DNA from: Sporosarcina sp. NCCP-2716
Lineage (GTDB): Bacteria; Bacillota; Bacilli; Bacillales_A; Planococcaceae
Direction: 5' to 3'
DNA length: 64,000 bases
Assembly: GCF_023707985.1 (NCBI RefSeq)
Contig: NZ_BRCF01000001.1
Coordinates: forward strand, 245,967 to 309,966
Position 1 is the stretch's first letter. Each line of letters begins with the position of its first letter. The notes under the pieces were generated by a model that was not told the DNA's origin, did not search any database, and saw only the letters and a list, made by a program, of their open reading frames with translations. A program made the position numbers and the translations under genes. Shown here piece after piece: positions 17,198 to 27,914 of the stretch.

Positions 17198-19203
17198 ACT
17201 ATCCGACAATCGGGCAGAGCGTGCCGATGAATGTGCTCGGTGCTGTCCAGTCCGGCCAGAAACTGCCGATGCGGGAGGGCCAGGTGTTCCAGGGGAAGAT
17301 CCAGCAGCTGTTCCCCGGGGAAATGGCGGAGATCCAGATCGGAAACCAGAAACTGCACGCCAAGCTGGAAGTGCCGCTGAAAGCCGGCGACTCGTACTAC
17401 TTCCAAGTGAAAGCGACGGATCCCGAGCTGCAGCTGAAGATCGTGTCGGGACCGTACGGCCAGAAAGAGACGCCGGGTGTCAAAATCGACAATCTGCTCG
17501 AAACGCTTCAGCTGCCGAAGACGCCGGAGATGCGCCAGCTCGCCGAGTCGTTCATGAAGATACAGCTGCCGCTGTCGAAAGACACACTGCTCGCGGGGGA
17601 AGCGCTGCTGAAACAAGTGCCGGCCGGCCAAATGGCAGCAGCACTCCAGTCGATCGCAAAACTGGCCGCCCTGAAACTGCCGGTGACCCCTCAACTGTTC
17701 AGTGCAATGATGGGTGTGGAGACAAAAGGAGGACTCCAGGACGTCCTCGGCAAGCTGGAACAGGCGCTCGCAGCCGATCAGGACATACCGGATGTGCAGA
17801 AAAAAGAAATCCAGCAGATCGTGCAGCAGGTGAGGCAGCCCCTGCTTGAAACGGCCGGCGGGAAAATGCTCGCCCTGACAGTGAAGACGGCACTCGACTC
17901 TTCAGTGGAACCGGGAGTCCGTTTCCAGACCGTCCAGCTGCTGAAGTCCGCGGGAGTGCTGCCGGCCGGGACGTCGCTCGCCAATCTGCCCGAGACGCTT
18001 GCGAAGCTCGTGACGGCGGGCAGCAGCCCGCAAGCCGGCGCCGTGCAGACGGCGGCAGCTGAAACAGCGCAATCCGCAGCACCCGCCGGCTCCTCCGGTG
18101 CTGTCCAGCCGGCTGCCGCGGCCGCAGACCCGGTGAAGCAGCTGCTCACGGTCATCCGGCAGGCGGACGGCGATGCCAAGCTGCCTGCCACCGCCGCGGC
18201 TCAGGCAGTGCGCCTCGTGCAGCAGTCCGATCTGCCGCAGCCGGTGAAATCCGGGATTACGGACCTGCTGGCCGCGCATACTAGAAACGCTGAGCCTGCA
18301 TCCGTGCTGCTCGGCAAAGTGGCAGCTGTCCTATTCGGCACACCAGCAGCCGATCCAACGGACAGCGCGCTGCCGGCGCCTGCCCGGCCGGCCGCTGAAG
18401 CCGTGCAGCCGGCTCCTGCACCCGCAAGTCCGCCTGCAGCGCCGACGCTGCTCCAGGCACTTACCGGAACCGGAGAAGGACCGGGAAAACTGACGGAACT
18501 GATGCGTCAGGCACTGCAGTCCGGTTCGCCGGACGTACGCGCTCTCGCAGCCGCTGCGGAAGATTCCGCTGCCCGGGAAATCACCGGTGCAGAAGTGAAA
18601 CAGTCGATCCAGACTGTTCTTGCAAAGCTAGGCGTGAACTACGAAGCGGGTCTCGCCGCGCGGCAGCCGGATCTCGAGCAGATCCAGCACTCACTGAAGC
18701 CCCATCTGGTCGCCCTCATGCAGGACGGCACAGTAGGCACGGCGCTGCGTGAGGCTGCGGAGTCCGCGGTCTCACGGCTGAACGGGCCGCTGCTGCAGTC
18801 GGCGGAGAACGGGGCGCAGCAGCAGATCATCATGCAGATGCCCCTGCAGCTGCACGGCCGGCGCATCGATGCGACACTTGAATGGAACGGACGCATGAAA
18901 GAGGACGGCAAGATCGATCCGGACCATGCTCGTGTCCTGTTCTACCTCGATCTCGAGGCGCTGAAAAAGACCGTCGTCGACATGCAAGTGCAGAACAAGG
19001 TGATCACGTTGACGATCTTCAATGAGGACACCCGGCTCGAATCGGCAGGTGAAATGCTGCAGGAAACGCTGGAAGCAGCACTTGAGGATGGCGGCTACAG
19101 GCTGTCCGCTGTGCGATTCCGGCCGTTCCGGGAAGACGAGGCAGTACAGTCCGTCAGAACGTCCGCCGGCAGCAGGACGAAAGGGGTGGACTTCAGAGTA
19201 TGA
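17194..19203 (+). CDS. ylqG: YlqG, FliK-like (Flg_hook domain) protein
   Basis: This 669-residue protein is in the ylqG position. The last 110 or so residues resemble the C-terminal domain of the flagellar hook-length control protein FliK (DATLEWNGRMKEDG... and VLFYLDLEALKKTVVDMQVQ). The first 200 residues are an ordered, Gln/Leu-rich part; the middle (about 270-430) is a low-complexity Ala/Pro linker. Family function is unproven. ATG 17194 overlaps the rnhB stop and follows AGGAGGAGG. The gene is longer than the B. subtilis one (about 530), mainly through the linker. It is coupled to ylqH, an FlhB-C-like gene. Confidence 0.88.
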   Translation: MNYPTIGQSVPMNVLGAVQSGQKLPMREGQVFQGKIQQLFPGEMAEIQIGNQKLHAKLEVPLKAGDSYYFQVKATDPELQLKIVSGPYGQKETPGVKIDNLLETLQLPKTPEMRQLAESFMKIQLPLSKDTLLAGEALLKQVPAGQMAAALQSIAKLAALKLPVTPQLFSAMMGVETKGGLQDVLGKLEQALAADQDIPDVQKKEIQQIVQQVRQPLLETAGGKMLALTVKTALDSSVEPGVRFQTVQLLKSAGVLPAGTSLANLPETLAKLVTAGSSPQAGAVQTAAAETAQSAAPAGSSGAVQPAAAAADPVKQLLTVIRQADGDAKLPATAAAQAVRLVQQSDLPQPVKSGITDLLAAHTRNAEPASVLLGKVAAVLFGTPAADPTDSALPAPARPAAEAVQPAPAPASPPAAPTLLQALTGTGEGPGKLTELMRQALQSGSPDVRALAAAAEDSAAREITGAEVKQSIQTVLAKLGVNYEAGLAARQPDLEQIQHSLKPHLVALMQDGTVGTALREAAESAVSRLNGPLLQSAENGAQQQIIMQMPLQLHGRRIDATLEWNGRMKEDGKIDPDHARVLFYLDLEALKKTVVDMQVQNKVITLTIFNEDTRLESAGEMLQETLEAALEDGGYRLSAVRFRPFREDEAVQSVRTSAGSRTKGVDFRV

Positions 19204-19481
19204 GCGGAAAACCGTACAAGCGGAAAGAAGCGGTGGCGCTGTCCTACATGCCCGAGCAGAACGATGCTCCGAGGGTTACAGCGAAAGGCAAAGGACAGAT
19301 CGCGGATAACATCCTCGAAAAGGCGAAGGAGCACGGCGTCCCGATCCAGGAAGACCCGTCGCTCGTCGAACTGCTCGGCCAGCTGGAAGTGAACGAGACG
19401 ATCCCCGAACAGCTTTACCAGGCCGTCTCCGAAGTGCTTGCATACGTGTACCGGCTCGACCGGGCGAAAAGCGGCAGATGA
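19200..19481 (+). CDS. ylqH: YlqH, FlhB C-terminal-like protein
   Basis: The 93 residues resemble the cytoplasmic C-terminal domain of the export switch protein FlhB: compare the tail LYQAVSEVLAYVYRLDR with FFKAVAEVLAYVYRIQR of the FlhB encoded at 46764-47843. It lacks the membrane part and the NPTH self-cleavage site, beginning just after where that motif would be (AVALSYMPEQN). It overlaps ylqG by four bases. A role as an export-switch partner of YlqG is inference; the family is conserved in Bacillales. Confidence 0.9.
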   Translation: MSGKPYKRKEAVALSYMPEQNDAPRVTAKGKGQIADNILEKAKEHGVPIQEDPSLVELLGQLEVNETIPEQLYQAVSEVLAYVYRLDRAKSGR

Positions 19482-19532
19482 GCGGGGAAACCTGTCGTAG
19501 TACAGAAATTTCGCATCACAGGAGTACAAATA

Positions 19533-19561
19533 TGGACATAGTATGACAAGTTTACTACAAT
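19533..19561 (+). promoter_or_regulatory. Promoter of sucCD
   Basis: TGGACA (19533-19538) and TACAAT (19556-19561) with a 17-base spacer in an AT-richer gap of 127 bases between ylqH and sucC. Confidence 0.6.
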
Positions 19562-19608
19562 AGAGTACGCAGTAAACTATAGTTATCAGTTTGATTGGAG
19601 GATATAAG

Positions 19609-20769
19609 ATGAATATCCATGAATATCAAGGGAAGCAGCTGCTCCGTGATTATGGGGTTGCAGCTTCTAAAGGGATTGCAGCGTTCTCGCCGGATGAGGC
19701 GGTCAGCGCAGCAAAAGAACTTGGCACCGATGTATTTGTCGTAAAAGCACAAATCCATGCCGGCGGCCGCGGGAAAGCGGGCGGCGTTAAAATTGCCAAG
19801 AATCTGGACGAAGTGCGTGCGTACGCAAAAGAACTTCTCGGCAAAACACTGGTGACGCATCAGACAGGCCCTGAAGGTAAGGAAGTCAAGCGTCTCCTGA
19901 TCGAAGAAGGCGCAGACATCAAGAAAGAATACTACATCAGCCTCGTCGTCGACCGTGCAACGGACCGCGTCACACTGATGGGTTCTGAAGAAGGCGGAAT
20001 GGACATCGAGGAAGTTGCTGAGGCGACTCCTGAAAAGATCTTCAAAGAAGTCGTGGATCCGGTTGTCGGACTGACTGGATTCCAGGCGCGCCGGATGGCA
20101 TTCAACATGAATATCCCGGCTCACCTCGTGAACAAAGCAGCTAAATTCATGACAGGCCTCTACCAGGTATTCGTCGACAAAGACGCTTCCATCGTAGAGA
20201 TCAACCCACTCGTCGTGACTGGTGACGACAACGTGCTCGCACTCGACGCGAAGTTCAACTTCGACGACAATGCATTGTTCCGTCATAAGGACATTGTCGA
20301 ACTGCGCGACTTCGATGAAGAAGATGCGAAAGAGATCGAAGCATCGAAATACGACCTGAGCTACATCTCCCTAGACGGCAACATCGGGTGCATGGTCAAC
20401 GGAGCAGGGCTTGCTATGGCTACAATGGATACAATCAACTACTACGGCGGATCACCCGCGAACTTCCTGGACGTTGGGGGCGGCGCGACAGCTGAAAAAG
20501 TTACGGAAGCGTTCAAGATCATCCTTTCCGATGACAATGTGAAAGGGATCTTCGTCAACATTTTCGGCGGCATCATGAAATGTGACGTCATCGCTGAAGG
20601 TGTCATCACGGCGGCTAAGGAAGTCGGCCTCGAAGTGCCGCTCGTTGTCCGTCTTGAAGGTACGAACGTCGACCGCGGCAAAGAGCTGCTGAACGAGTCA
20701 GGACTCAATATTATCGCTGCCGGCTCCATGGCGGACGGCGCACAGAAGATTGTTGAAATCGTAGGCTAA
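19609..20769 (+). CDS. sucC: Succinyl-CoA synthetase beta subunit
   Basis: SucC and SucD convert succinyl-CoA, ADP and phosphate to succinate, ATP and CoA in the citric acid cycle. The beta subunit is an ATP-grasp protein; [16 protein letters not shown] starts it, [17 protein letters not shown] lies near 45 and [14 protein letters not shown] near 325. The 386 residues are normal. ATG 19609 follows TTGGAGG; an in-frame ATG at 19591 overlaps that ribosome site and is rejected. Confidence 0.97.
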   Translation: MNIHEYQGKQLLRDYGVAASKGIAAFSPDEAVSAAKELGTDVFVVKAQIHAGGRGKAGGVKIAKNLDEVRAYAKELLGKTLVTHQTGPEGKEVKRLLIEEGADIKKEYYISLVVDRATDRVTLMGSEEGGMDIEEVAEATPEKIFKEVVDPVVGLTGFQARRMAFNMNIPAHLVNKAAKFMTGLYQVFVDKDASIVEINPLVVTGDDNVLALDAKFNFDDNALFRHKDIVELRDFDEEDAKEIEASKYDLSYISLDGNIGCMVNGAGLAMATMDTINYYGGSPANFLDVGGGATAEKVTEAFKIILSDDNVKGIFVNIFGGIMKCDVIAEGVITAAKEVGLEVPLVVRLEGTNVDRGKELLNESGLNIIAAGSMADGAQKIVEIVG

Positions 20770-20787
20770 GAAAGGCAGGGACAAACG

Positions 20788-21690
20788 ATGAGTATTTATA
20801 TCGACAAAAATACAAAAGTGGTCGTGCAGGGAATCACCGGCGGGACTGCGAAATTTCATACCCAGCAAATGCTTGAATACGGCACGAAGATCGTCGCAGG
20901 TGTAACACCTGGTAAAGGCGGCACGGAAGTGGAAGGCGTTCCTGTCTTCAACACGATGGAAGAAGCCGTCAAAGCGACTGGCGCCAACGTGTCCGTCATC
21001 TATGTTCCGGCTCCGTTCGCAGCTGATGCGATCCTGGAAGCGGTTGACGCAGAACTCGATATGGCGATCTGCATCACGGAACACATCCCTGTTCTCGATA
21101 TGGTGAAAGTTGTCCGCTACATGGAAGGCAAGAAGACCCGCCTCGTCGGTCCGAACTGCCCGGGCGTCATCACACCGGAAGAGTGCAAGATCGGCATCAT
21201 GCCAGGCTACATCCATACAAAAGGCCACGTCGGCGTCATCTCACGTTCAGGAACACTGACGTATGAAGCGGTGCACCAGCTTTCTGAAGCAGGCATCGGT
21301 CAGACGACAGCTGTCGGTATCGGCGGAGACCCGGTCAATGGCACAAACTTCATCGATGTATTGAAGGAATTCAATGAAGACGAAGACACATATGCAGTTG
21401 TCATGATCGGAGAAATCGGCGGTACTGCTGAAGAAGAAGCAGCCGAGTGGATCAAAGCCAACATGAAGAAACCGGTTGTCGGCTTCATCGGCGGACAGAC
21501 TGCACCTCCAGGAAAGCGTATGGGCCACGCTGGCGCCATCATTTCAGGAGGAAAGGGAACTGCCGACGAAAAGATTAAAGCGCTGAATAACGCAGGTGTG
21601 GAAGTGGCTGAGACTCCTTCCGTCATCGGTGAAACGCTGATTAAAGTCATCAAGGAAAAAGGTCTTTACGACAAATGTAAAACCCACTGA
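20788..21690 (+). CDS. sucD: Succinyl-CoA synthetase alpha subunit
   Basis: The alpha subunit binds CoA through its N-terminal Rossmann fold ([15 protein letters not shown], about 11-25) and carries the phosphohistidine in [12 protein letters not shown] near residue 246. The 300 residues are normal. It follows sucC after 18 bases with an AAAGGCAGGG ribosome site and is closed by a terminator. Confidence 0.97.
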   Translation: MSIYIDKNTKVVVQGITGGTAKFHTQQMLEYGTKIVAGVTPGKGGTEVEGVPVFNTMEEAVKATGANVSVIYVPAPFAADAILEAVDAELDMAICITEHIPVLDMVKVVRYMEGKKTRLVGPNCPGVITPEECKIGIMPGYIHTKGHVGVISRSGTLTYEAVHQLSEAGIGQTTAVGIGGDPVNGTNFIDVLKEFNEDEDTYAVVMIGEIGGTAEEEAAEWIKANMKKPVVGFIGGQTAPPGKRMGHAGAIISGGKGTADEKIKALNNAGVEVAETPSVIGETLIKVIKEKGLYDKCKTH

Positions 21691-21702
21691 TCAAGAAAAG
21701 AA

Positions 21703-21732
21703 GCAGCGTATCGGACGATGCGCTGCCTTTTT
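21703..21732 (+). terminator. Terminator after sucCD
   Basis: GCAGCG (21703-21708) pairs with CGCTGC (21721-21726), extended by further pairs inside, followed by five T. Confidence 0.75.
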
Positions 21733-21756
21733 CTATACAAATCGAGGAGGAACGTC

Positions 21757-22608
21757 ATGAACCTGTCCGATCAGGAACTGGAACTGCTCAAACTGCACTA
21801 CGCCTGGCCCGCATCCTATCCTGTACTGAAACAGCATCTGTCGGGAAATCCCCGATGCCAAAACGTCCTGCATTCATCAACCGTGAAGCAGAAGAAGCTG
21901 AACGAAAGACTCCGTGAACTGTCCTCCCTCCCCCTGCTGGACCTGCTGTATGAAAAGGGAATCATCCCCATTCCTTATACCCATCCGGATTATCCAACCC
22001 GTCTGAAACAACTGATCGATCCGCCTGCCGTCCTCTATACGAAAGGAAATAAGGATTTACTGAAAAGAGAACATCTCATCGCGATTGTCGGTTCCAGGAA
22101 AGCGACGGATTACTCGGTGCTTGCAATGGAGCAGATCGTCCCTCCGCTGGTCCGGTACAATGCAGTAATCGTGTCAGGTCTCGCCAAAGGTGCGGATACA
22201 CTGGCCCACGAAGCGGCGATCCGGTACGGAGGCGACACGATCGCCGTGCTCGGCAACGGATTCTTCCATCTGTACCCGAAAGAGAACCGGGAGCTCGAAG
22301 CGCATATCGGGCGCCATCATCTGCTGGTCACCGAATATCCGCCTTACCAGCCACCGGCCAAGTGGACCTTCCCGATGCGCAACCGGATCATCAGCGGGCT
22401 GTCCAAGTCGCTCGTCATTACAGAATCCGCAGAGAAGAGCGGGACGATGAGCACGATCGAGCATGCCCTCGATCATGGGAAGGAAGTGTTCGCCGTGCCG
22501 GGACCGATCGATTCGCCATTATCACTCGGGCCGAACAAGCTGCTGAACGAAGGGGCACAAGGAATCTGGAACGGTTTTCAAATCGTGGAATCCCTTGTCG
22601 AATCCTGA
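21757..22608 (+). CDS. dprA: DprA (Smf), DNA-processing protein
   Basis: DprA loads RecA on incoming single-stranded DNA during transformation. The 283-residue protein has the Rossmann-like core with IVGSRKATDYS (about 109-119), SGLAKGADTLAHEAA (about 140-154) and the GTMSTIEHALDHGKEVFAVPG box near 230. No winged-helix extension follows. ATG 21757 comes after GAGGAGG; an upstream in-frame ATG at 21718 lies in the sucD terminator. It precedes topA as in B. subtilis. Confidence 0.95.
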   Translation: MNLSDQELELLKLHYAWPASYPVLKQHLSGNPRCQNVLHSSTVKQKKLNERLRELSSLPLLDLLYEKGIIPIPYTHPDYPTRLKQLIDPPAVLYTKGNKDLLKREHLIAIVGSRKATDYSVLAMEQIVPPLVRYNAVIVSGLAKGADTLAHEAAIRYGGDTIAVLGNGFFHLYPKENRELEAHIGRHHLLVTEYPPYQPPAKWTFPMRNRIISGLSKSLVITESAEKSGTMSTIEHALDHGKEVFAVPGPIDSPLSLGPNKLLNEGAQGIWNGFQIVESLVES

Positions 22609-22636
22609 CAGAAAAAAGTTCTTTTCATTCAAATAG

Positions 22637-22665
22637 TTGCTTTTCCACAAAAACTGTTATACATT
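22637..22665 (+). promoter_or_regulatory. Candidate topA promoter
   Basis: TTGCTT (22637-22642) and TACATT (22660-22665), 17 bases apart, in the AT-rich 120-base gap between dprA and topA. The boxes are weak matches. Confidence 0.35.
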
Positions 22666-22728
22666 TTGCAACAGATATTCTTTTAGACGAACAAATACAA
22701 AGAACCTCTGTAAGGGGGACCCAGCAGA

Positions 22729-24807
22729 ATGGCAGATTACTTAGTAATCGTGGAATCACCCGCGAAAGCAAAAACGATAGAACGATATTTAGGAAAGAAA
22801 TACAAAGTCCGCGCCTCGCTCGGACATTTACGCGACCTGCCCCGGAGCCAGATGGGCGTCGATGTGGAAAACAATTACGAACCGAAGTATATTACGATCC
22901 GCGGCAAAGGCCCGATCTTGCAGGATCTTAAAAAAGAAGCGAAAAAAGCGAAAAAGATCTTTCTCGCGGCTGACCCCGACAGAGAAGGGGAAGCGATCGC
23001 CTGGCACCTGGCGCATCAGCTCGGTGTCGATGAACAGACCGACTGCCGCGTCGTCTTCAACGAAATCACGAAAGACGCCATCAAGGACTCCTTCAAGCAT
23101 CCGAGACCGATCAATACGGATCTTGTCGATGCCCAGCAGGCGCGCCGCATACTGGACCGGCTGGTCGGCTACAACATCAGTCCGATCCTATGGAAGAAAG
23201 TGAAGAAAGGCTTGTCCGCCGGCCGTGTTCAGTCAGTCGCCTTGAAACTGATCATCGACCGCGAAGAGGAGATCAAGAGCTTCGAACCGGAAGAGTACTG
23301 GACGATCGGTGCGGACTTCAGCAAAAAAGAAGGGCAGTTCGATGCCTCGTTCTACGGCAAAGCCGGCAAAAAAGTGAAGCTGACCGACAAACAGCAGGTC
23401 GATGACATCCTCGCCCAGCTGAGCGGTGATGACTTCACTGTGCAGAAGGTCGTCAAAAAGGAACGCAAACGGAATCCGGCAGCGCCTTTCACGACGTCTT
23501 CGCTCCAGCAGGAGGCTGCGCGCAAACTGAACTTCCGGGCGAAGAAGACGATGATGATTGCACAGCAGCTGTACGAAGGGATCACAGTCGGAAAAGAAGG
23601 GATCGTCGGGCTGATCACGTACATGCGTACAGACTCGACGCGTATCTCGGAGACGGCCCAGTCGGAAGCGAAAGACCATATCGGAACGATGTATGGGAAG
23701 GAGTTTCTGCGCAGTACGAAGCCGGCTGCAAAAGCAGCTTCCGCGAAGACGCAGGATGCCCACGAAGCCGTGCGGCCGACTTCGGTCATGCGGACACCTG
23801 AAGCCATGAAAGCGTTTTTATCGAAAGACCAGATGAAACTCTACAAACTGATCTGGTCGCGCTTCGTCGCGAGCCAGATGGCACCTGCCGTACTCGATAC
23901 TGTGACGGCGGACCTGGGCAATCAGGAAATCCAGTTCAGGGCGACAGGCTCCCAGGTGAAGTTCCAGGGATTCATGAAAGTGTATGTCGAAAGCCAGGAC
24001 GATAAGGAAGAAGAGAAAGACAACGTCCTGCCGCCGCTTGAAGAAGGCGAGACCGTGACATGTGCCAAGATCGATCCGAAACAGCACTTCACCCAGCCGC
24101 CTCCGCGTTATTCGGAAGCCCGCCTCGTGAAGACGCTGGAAGAACTCGGCATCGGCCGGCCGTCGACCTATGCTCCTACACTCGATACGATCCAGCGGCG
24201 CGGCTATGTGACGCTCGATGCGAAACGCTTCGTGCCGACAGAACTCGGCGAAATCGTCAATGCGGCGGTGAACCAATATTTTTCGGATATAACGAATGCT
24301 GAATTCACAGCCACCATGGAACAGAGCCTTGACCGGATTGAAGAAGGCGATATCAGCTGGGTGCAGGTCATCGATGATTTCTACAAAGACTTCGAACAGC
24401 ATCTCCAAGTAGCTGAAGAAGAGATGGAGAAAATCGAAATCAAGGACGAGCCTGCCGGAGAAGACTGCGAAAAGTGCGGCTCTCCGATGGTCTACAAAAT
24501 GGGACGCTACGGCAAATTCATGGCGTGTTCGAACTTCCCGGACTGCCGTAACACGAAAGCGATCGTAAAACCGATCGGCGTAACGTGTCCTCTTTGCAAG
24601 GAAGGGGAAGTGGTCGAACGGAAGAGCAAGAAGAACCGGATCTTCTACGGCTGCGACCGCTATCCTGATTGCGAATACATTTCCTGGGATAAGCCGATTT
24701 CACGGCCTTGTCCGAAATGTGAAAGCACGTTAGTTGAAAAGCGGCTGAAAAAAGGTCTTCAAATCCAGTGTACGGAATGCGATTATAAAGAGAAGCCTCA
24801 ACAATAA
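22729..24807 (+). CDS. topA: DNA topoisomerase I
   Basis: TopA relaxes negative supercoils through a transient single-strand break. The 692-residue protein begins with the Toprim domain ([22 protein letters not shown], acidic [13 protein letters not shown] near 84) and has the catalytic tyrosine in [12 protein letters not shown] near 300. Three C-terminal zinc-ribbon repeats follow with paired cysteines (CEKCGS... CSNFPDC, CPLC... CDRYPDC, CPKC... CTEC). The length matches B. subtilis (691). The start follows AGGGGG with a spacing of about 10. Confidence 0.97.
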   Translation: MADYLVIVESPAKAKTIERYLGKKYKVRASLGHLRDLPRSQMGVDVENNYEPKYITIRGKGPILQDLKKEAKKAKKIFLAADPDREGEAIAWHLAHQLGVDEQTDCRVVFNEITKDAIKDSFKHPRPINTDLVDAQQARRILDRLVGYNISPILWKKVKKGLSAGRVQSVALKLIIDREEEIKSFEPEEYWTIGADFSKKEGQFDASFYGKAGKKVKLTDKQQVDDILAQLSGDDFTVQKVVKKERKRNPAAPFTTSSLQQEAARKLNFRAKKTMMIAQQLYEGITVGKEGIVGLITYMRTDSTRISETAQSEAKDHIGTMYGKEFLRSTKPAAKAASAKTQDAHEAVRPTSVMRTPEAMKAFLSKDQMKLYKLIWSRFVASQMAPAVLDTVTADLGNQEIQFRATGSQVKFQGFMKVYVESQDDKEEEKDNVLPPLEEGETVTCAKIDPKQHFTQPPPRYSEARLVKTLEELGIGRPSTYAPTLDTIQRRGYVTLDAKRFVPTELGEIVNAAVNQYFSDITNAEFTATMEQSLDRIEEGDISWVQVIDDFYKDFEQHLQVAEEEMEKIEIKDEPAGEDCEKCGSPMVYKMGRYGKFMACSNFPDCRNTKAIVKPIGVTCPLCKEGEVVERKSKKNRIFYGCDRYPDCEYISWDKPISRPCPKCESTLVEKRLKKGLQIQCTECDYKEKPQQ

Positions 24808-24831
24808 CTTTGCAGGAAAGAAGTGGTACGT

Positions 24832-26148
24832 ATGACACCAACAGTTAACGTAATCGGAGCAGGCCTTGCAGGAAGCGAAGCCGCCTGGCAAATCGCGAAC
24901 CGGGGCGTGAATGTCCGGCTTTACGAAATGCGGCCGGTCCAGCAGACACCCGCCCATCATACGGACAAATTCGCTGAACTCGTCTGCAGCAACTCATTGC
25001 GTGCGAATGCACTGACCAATGCAGTCGGCGTCATCAAAGAAGAGATGCGCCGTCTCGATTCGGTCATCATTGCCGCGGCGGATGCCTGCTCAGTACCGGC
25101 CGGCGGCGCACTTGCCGTCGACCGTCACGAGTTTTCGCAGCACGTCACGGACAAAGTGCGCAATCACCCGCTCATTGAAGTCGTCAACGAAGAAGTGACG
25201 GATATCCCGGAAGGCATCACTGTCATCGCGACCGGACCGCTCACCTCACCGGCACTCGCTGAAAAAGTCCGGACACTGACCGGAGAAGACTATTTGTACT
25301 TCTACGATGCAGCTGCGCCAATCGTCGAGAAAGATTCCATCGACATGGACAAAGTCTACTTGAAATCCCGCTACGACAAAGGGGAGGCAGCTTACCTCAA
25401 CTGTCCGATGGACGAAGAGGAATTCGCCCGTTTCCACGAAGCGCTTGTCAACGCGGAAGTCGCTGAGCTGAAAGAATTCGAGAAGGAAATCTATTTCGAA
25501 AGCTGCATGCCTGTGGAAGTGCTGGCATCCCGCGGCGAAAAGACGCTCCTGTTCGGTCCGATGAAACCGGTCGGACTCGAGGATCCTAAAACCGGCAAAC
25601 GCCCGAAAGCGGTCGTCCAGCTTCGTCAGGATGACGCAGCGGGCACCCTCTACAACATCGTCGGCTTCCAGACGCATATGAAGTGGGGAGCGCAGAAAGA
25701 AGTGCTCCGCATGATCCCGGGGCTTGAAAATGTGGAAATCGTCCGGTACGGAGTCATGCACCGGAACACATTCATCAATTCACCGCGTGTGCTGAAACCG
25801 ACCTATCAGCTCCGTGAAAACACGAACCTGTTCTTCGCAGGCCAGATGACCGGTGTCGAAGGCTACGTGGAATCAGCGGGATCCGGCCTTGTCGCCGGTA
25901 TGAACGCAGCACGGCTCGCGCTCGCCGAAGAACTCATCGTCCTGCCTGAAGAGACGGCACTCGGAAGTATGGCACGTTACATCACCGAAGCGGACTCGAA
26001 AAACTTCCAGCCGATGAATGTCAACTTCGGTCTGTTCCCCGATCTCGGAGAACGGGTCCGATCGAAAGCGGAACGCGCGGAAAAGCACGCTGCCAGGGCA
26101 TTGGATGCATTGGAAGCGTTCAAGGGAACCCACCAGCTTGTCAACTGA
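24832..26148 (+). CDS. trmFO: TrmFO, folate-dependent tRNA (uracil-54-C5)-methyltransferase
   Basis: TrmFO makes ribothymidine 54 in tRNA from methylene-tetrahydrofolate and FADH2. The FAD-binding motif [11 protein letters not shown] lies at about residues 9-19, and [19 protein letters not shown] near 47-65 is the family signature; [18 protein letters not shown] FAD contacts lie near the C-terminus. ATG 24832 gives 438 residues; the in-frame GTG 24823 overlaps the ribosome site region. A strong terminator follows. Confidence 0.96.
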   Translation: MTPTVNVIGAGLAGSEAAWQIANRGVNVRLYEMRPVQQTPAHHTDKFAELVCSNSLRANALTNAVGVIKEEMRRLDSVIIAAADACSVPAGGALAVDRHEFSQHVTDKVRNHPLIEVVNEEVTDIPEGITVIATGPLTSPALAEKVRTLTGEDYLYFYDAAAPIVEKDSIDMDKVYLKSRYDKGEAAYLNCPMDEEEFARFHEALVNAEVAELKEFEKEIYFESCMPVEVLASRGEKTLLFGPMKPVGLEDPKTGKRPKAVVQLRQDDAAGTLYNIVGFQTHMKWGAQKEVLRMIPGLENVEIVRYGVMHRNTFINSPRVLKPTYQLRENTNLFFAGQMTGVEGYVESAGSGLVAGMNAARLALAEELIVLPEETALGSMARYITEADSKNFQPMNVNFGLFPDLGERVRSKAERAEKHAARALDALEAFKGTHQLVN

Positions 26149-26179
26149 ACTATGACTTACGATTCAGCAGGAAGGCAAG

Positions 26180-26214
26180 ACCAGCAGAGCACATCCGCTC
26201 TGCTGGTTCTTTTT
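26180..26214 (+). terminator. Terminator after trmFO
   Basis: A perfect 11-bp stem, ACCAGCAGAGC (26180-26190) with GCTCTGCTGGT (26197-26207), followed by a T-rich run. Confidence 0.9.
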
Positions 26215-26457
26215 ACGTCATTTCTTCAGCGCAATATGAAGAAATTGTGAAGTTTTAATGACAGTCTTCAAAAATCATTGATAGAGGTCAGACAACTCAA
26301 CACGTGATAGTTGATGGGACGGTACATAATCATGTATAGTAAAGCGTGGATGTATTTGAATTTAACGAGTAGTCGACATTTTCAATCACTTTGGTAAAAT
26401 TGTCCTTCTATAATAAGGGCAGTACAGTTCATATTCGGTAGTTCGGAGGTGGAGCAG
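26215..26457 (+). promoter_or_regulatory. AT-rich upstream region of xerC-hslVU-codY with a TATAAT box
   Basis: This gap has no credible coding frame. It holds a perfect -10 box TATAAT (26409-26414); the best -35 at 17 bases (TCACTT, 26386-26391) is poor, so an activator or another element may be needed. A loose match to the CodY box (10 of 15) lies at 26377-26391 over that -35. Small palindromes include TCAAC/GTTGA around 26298-26315 and ACAT/ATGT near 26325-26336. The ribosome site GGAGG at 26445 serves xerC. Confidence 0.5.
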
Positions 26458-27357
26458 TTGGATGATCGGACCCAGCAGCTGTGCAAGGAATATATTACAT
26501 ATATCCGGCTGGAGAAAAACTATTCCGTCCGCACTGTGCAGGAATATGGAAACGACGTCCAGGAATTCTTCGACTTCCTGACAAGTGAGGGGATCGGATC
26601 GATCGAATCGATCACCTACCAGGAAGCGAGGCTGTTCGCGTCCCGCCTGTATGACCGGAATTTGTCCAGAACGACCATCTCCAGAAAAATTTCATCTGTC
26701 CGCTCGTTTTTCCGCTTTGCCAATTCCCGCCATGGTACGGACGATACGGCATTCCGTCTGCTGCATCATCCGAAAAAGGAAGAACGGCTGCCGGCTTTTT
26801 TTTATGCAGAAGAACTTGAAAAGATGTTCGCTGCCTGTCAGGGCGTTTTGCCGCGTGATCTGCGCGACAGTGCGCTGCTCGAACTGCTGTATGCAACCGG
26901 CATCCGGGTCAGCGAACTGACGTCGATCGAACTTCCGGATCTGGATCTTGAACTCGGAATCGTGCGGGTGATGGGAAAAGGCAGGAAAGAGCGTTACGTC
27001 CCGTTCGGCAGTATCGCTGCGGACGCCATCGGGGACTATTTGCAGGACGGCAGGCCGCGTCTCCTGAAAAAGGAGAAGCATGAAAGATTGTTCGTCAACT
27101 TGCGCGGCGGCCCCTTGACAGATCGCGGCGTCCGCCATGTGCTCGACGCCATCGTCGGGCGGGCATCCGTCCAGGCGAATGTCTATCCGCACATGCTGCG
27201 TCACACGTTCGCCACGCATCTGCTGTCTGCGGGAGCCGATATGCGGACTGTCCAGGAACTGCTCGGCCACAGCGACTTGTCTTCGACCCAGATCTACACG
27301 CATACGACGAAAGAGCACTTACGAAGAACTTACATGAATACGCATCCGCGAGCTTAG
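26458..27357 (+). CDS. xerC: XerC (CodV), site-specific tyrosine recombinase
   Basis: XerC with XerD resolves chromosome dimers at dif. The 299-residue protein has the N-terminal SAM-like core-binding domain (about 1-100) and the catalytic domain with Arg in ATGIRVSEL (about 150), [12 protein letters not shown] with the His-Arg pair near 245, and [14 protein letters not shown] with the His and nucleophile Tyr near 270-280. TTG 26458 is chosen because GGAGG then lies 8 bases upstream; GTG 26449 overlaps that site. It leads the xerC-hslV-hslU-codY unit, as in B. subtilis. Confidence 0.94.
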   Translation: MDDRTQQLCKEYITYIRLEKNYSVRTVQEYGNDVQEFFDFLTSEGIGSIESITYQEARLFASRLYDRNLSRTTISRKISSVRSFFRFANSRHGTDDTAFRLLHHPKKEERLPAFFYAEELEKMFAACQGVLPRDLRDSALLELLYATGIRVSELTSIELPDLDLELGIVRVMGKGRKERYVPFGSIAADAIGDYLQDGRPRLLKKEKHERLFVNLRGGPLTDRGVRHVLDAIVGRASVQANVYPHMLRHTFATHLLSAGADMRTVQELLGHSDLSSTQIYTHTTKEHLRRTYMNTHPRA

Positions 27358-27368
27358 GAGGAGTTTAC

Positions 27369-27914
27369 ATGGAATTTCACGCAACTACGATCTTTGCGAT
27401 CCGTCACGACGGAGTAGGCGCAATGTCCGGTGACGGCCAGGTGACGATGGGGGAAAGCGTCGTCATGAAACATACGGCAAGGAAAGTGAGGCGCCTTTTC
27501 AACGGCAGGGTGCTTGCAGGATTCGCAGGTTCAGTGGCGGATGCCTTCACACTGTTCGATCTGTTCGAAGATAAACTGACGGAATATAACGGCAACCTGC
27601 AGCGTGCGGCTGTCGAGCTGGCGAAACAGTGGCGCGGTGACCAGATCCTCCGGAAACTGGAAGCCATGCTGCTCGTCATGAACGAAGACAGCCTGCTGCT
27701 CGTGTCGGGCACCGGCGAAGTGATCGAACCGGACGACGGAATCCTTGCGATCGGTTCAGGCGGCAACTATGCGCTCGCGGCAGGCCGTGCGCTCGCGAAG
27801 CATGCAGGCGGTACACTGACGGCTGAGCAGATTGCGCGTGCCGCTCTTGAAACTGCTGCTGAAATTTGTGTGTTCACGAACGATAATATAGTCGTGGAGG
27901 TGCTCGGCGAATGA
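27369..27914 (+). CDS. hslV: HslV (ClpQ), peptidase subunit of the ClpYQ protease
   Basis: HslV is the proteasome-like peptidase that works with the HslU ATPase. The 181 residues contain [23 protein letters not shown] near the start and [17 protein letters not shown] near 125. The N-terminus is MEFHATTIF. In the classical family the nucleophile is the Thr exposed after Met, and in B. subtilis a Ser at position 2 is reported to act; here position 2 is Glu, so maturation would have to expose the internal Thr6. The stop overlaps the hslU start by four bases. Confidence 0.96.
   Translation: MEFHATTIFAIRHDGVGAMSGDGQVTMGESVVMKHTARKVRRLFNGRVLAGFAGSVADAFTLFDLFEDKLTEYNGNLQRAAVELAKQWRGDQILRKLEAMLLVMNEDSLLLVSGTGEVIEPDDGILAIGSGGNYALAAGRALAKHAGGTLTAEQIARAALETAAEICVFTNDNIVVEVLGE

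Noticed and set aside
17076..17849. Open frame of 257 codons on the + strand in another frame over rnhB and ylqG
   Set aside because: Arg/Gly/Ala-rich composition typical of an out-of-frame reading of GC-rich DNA; it overlaps two supported genes.
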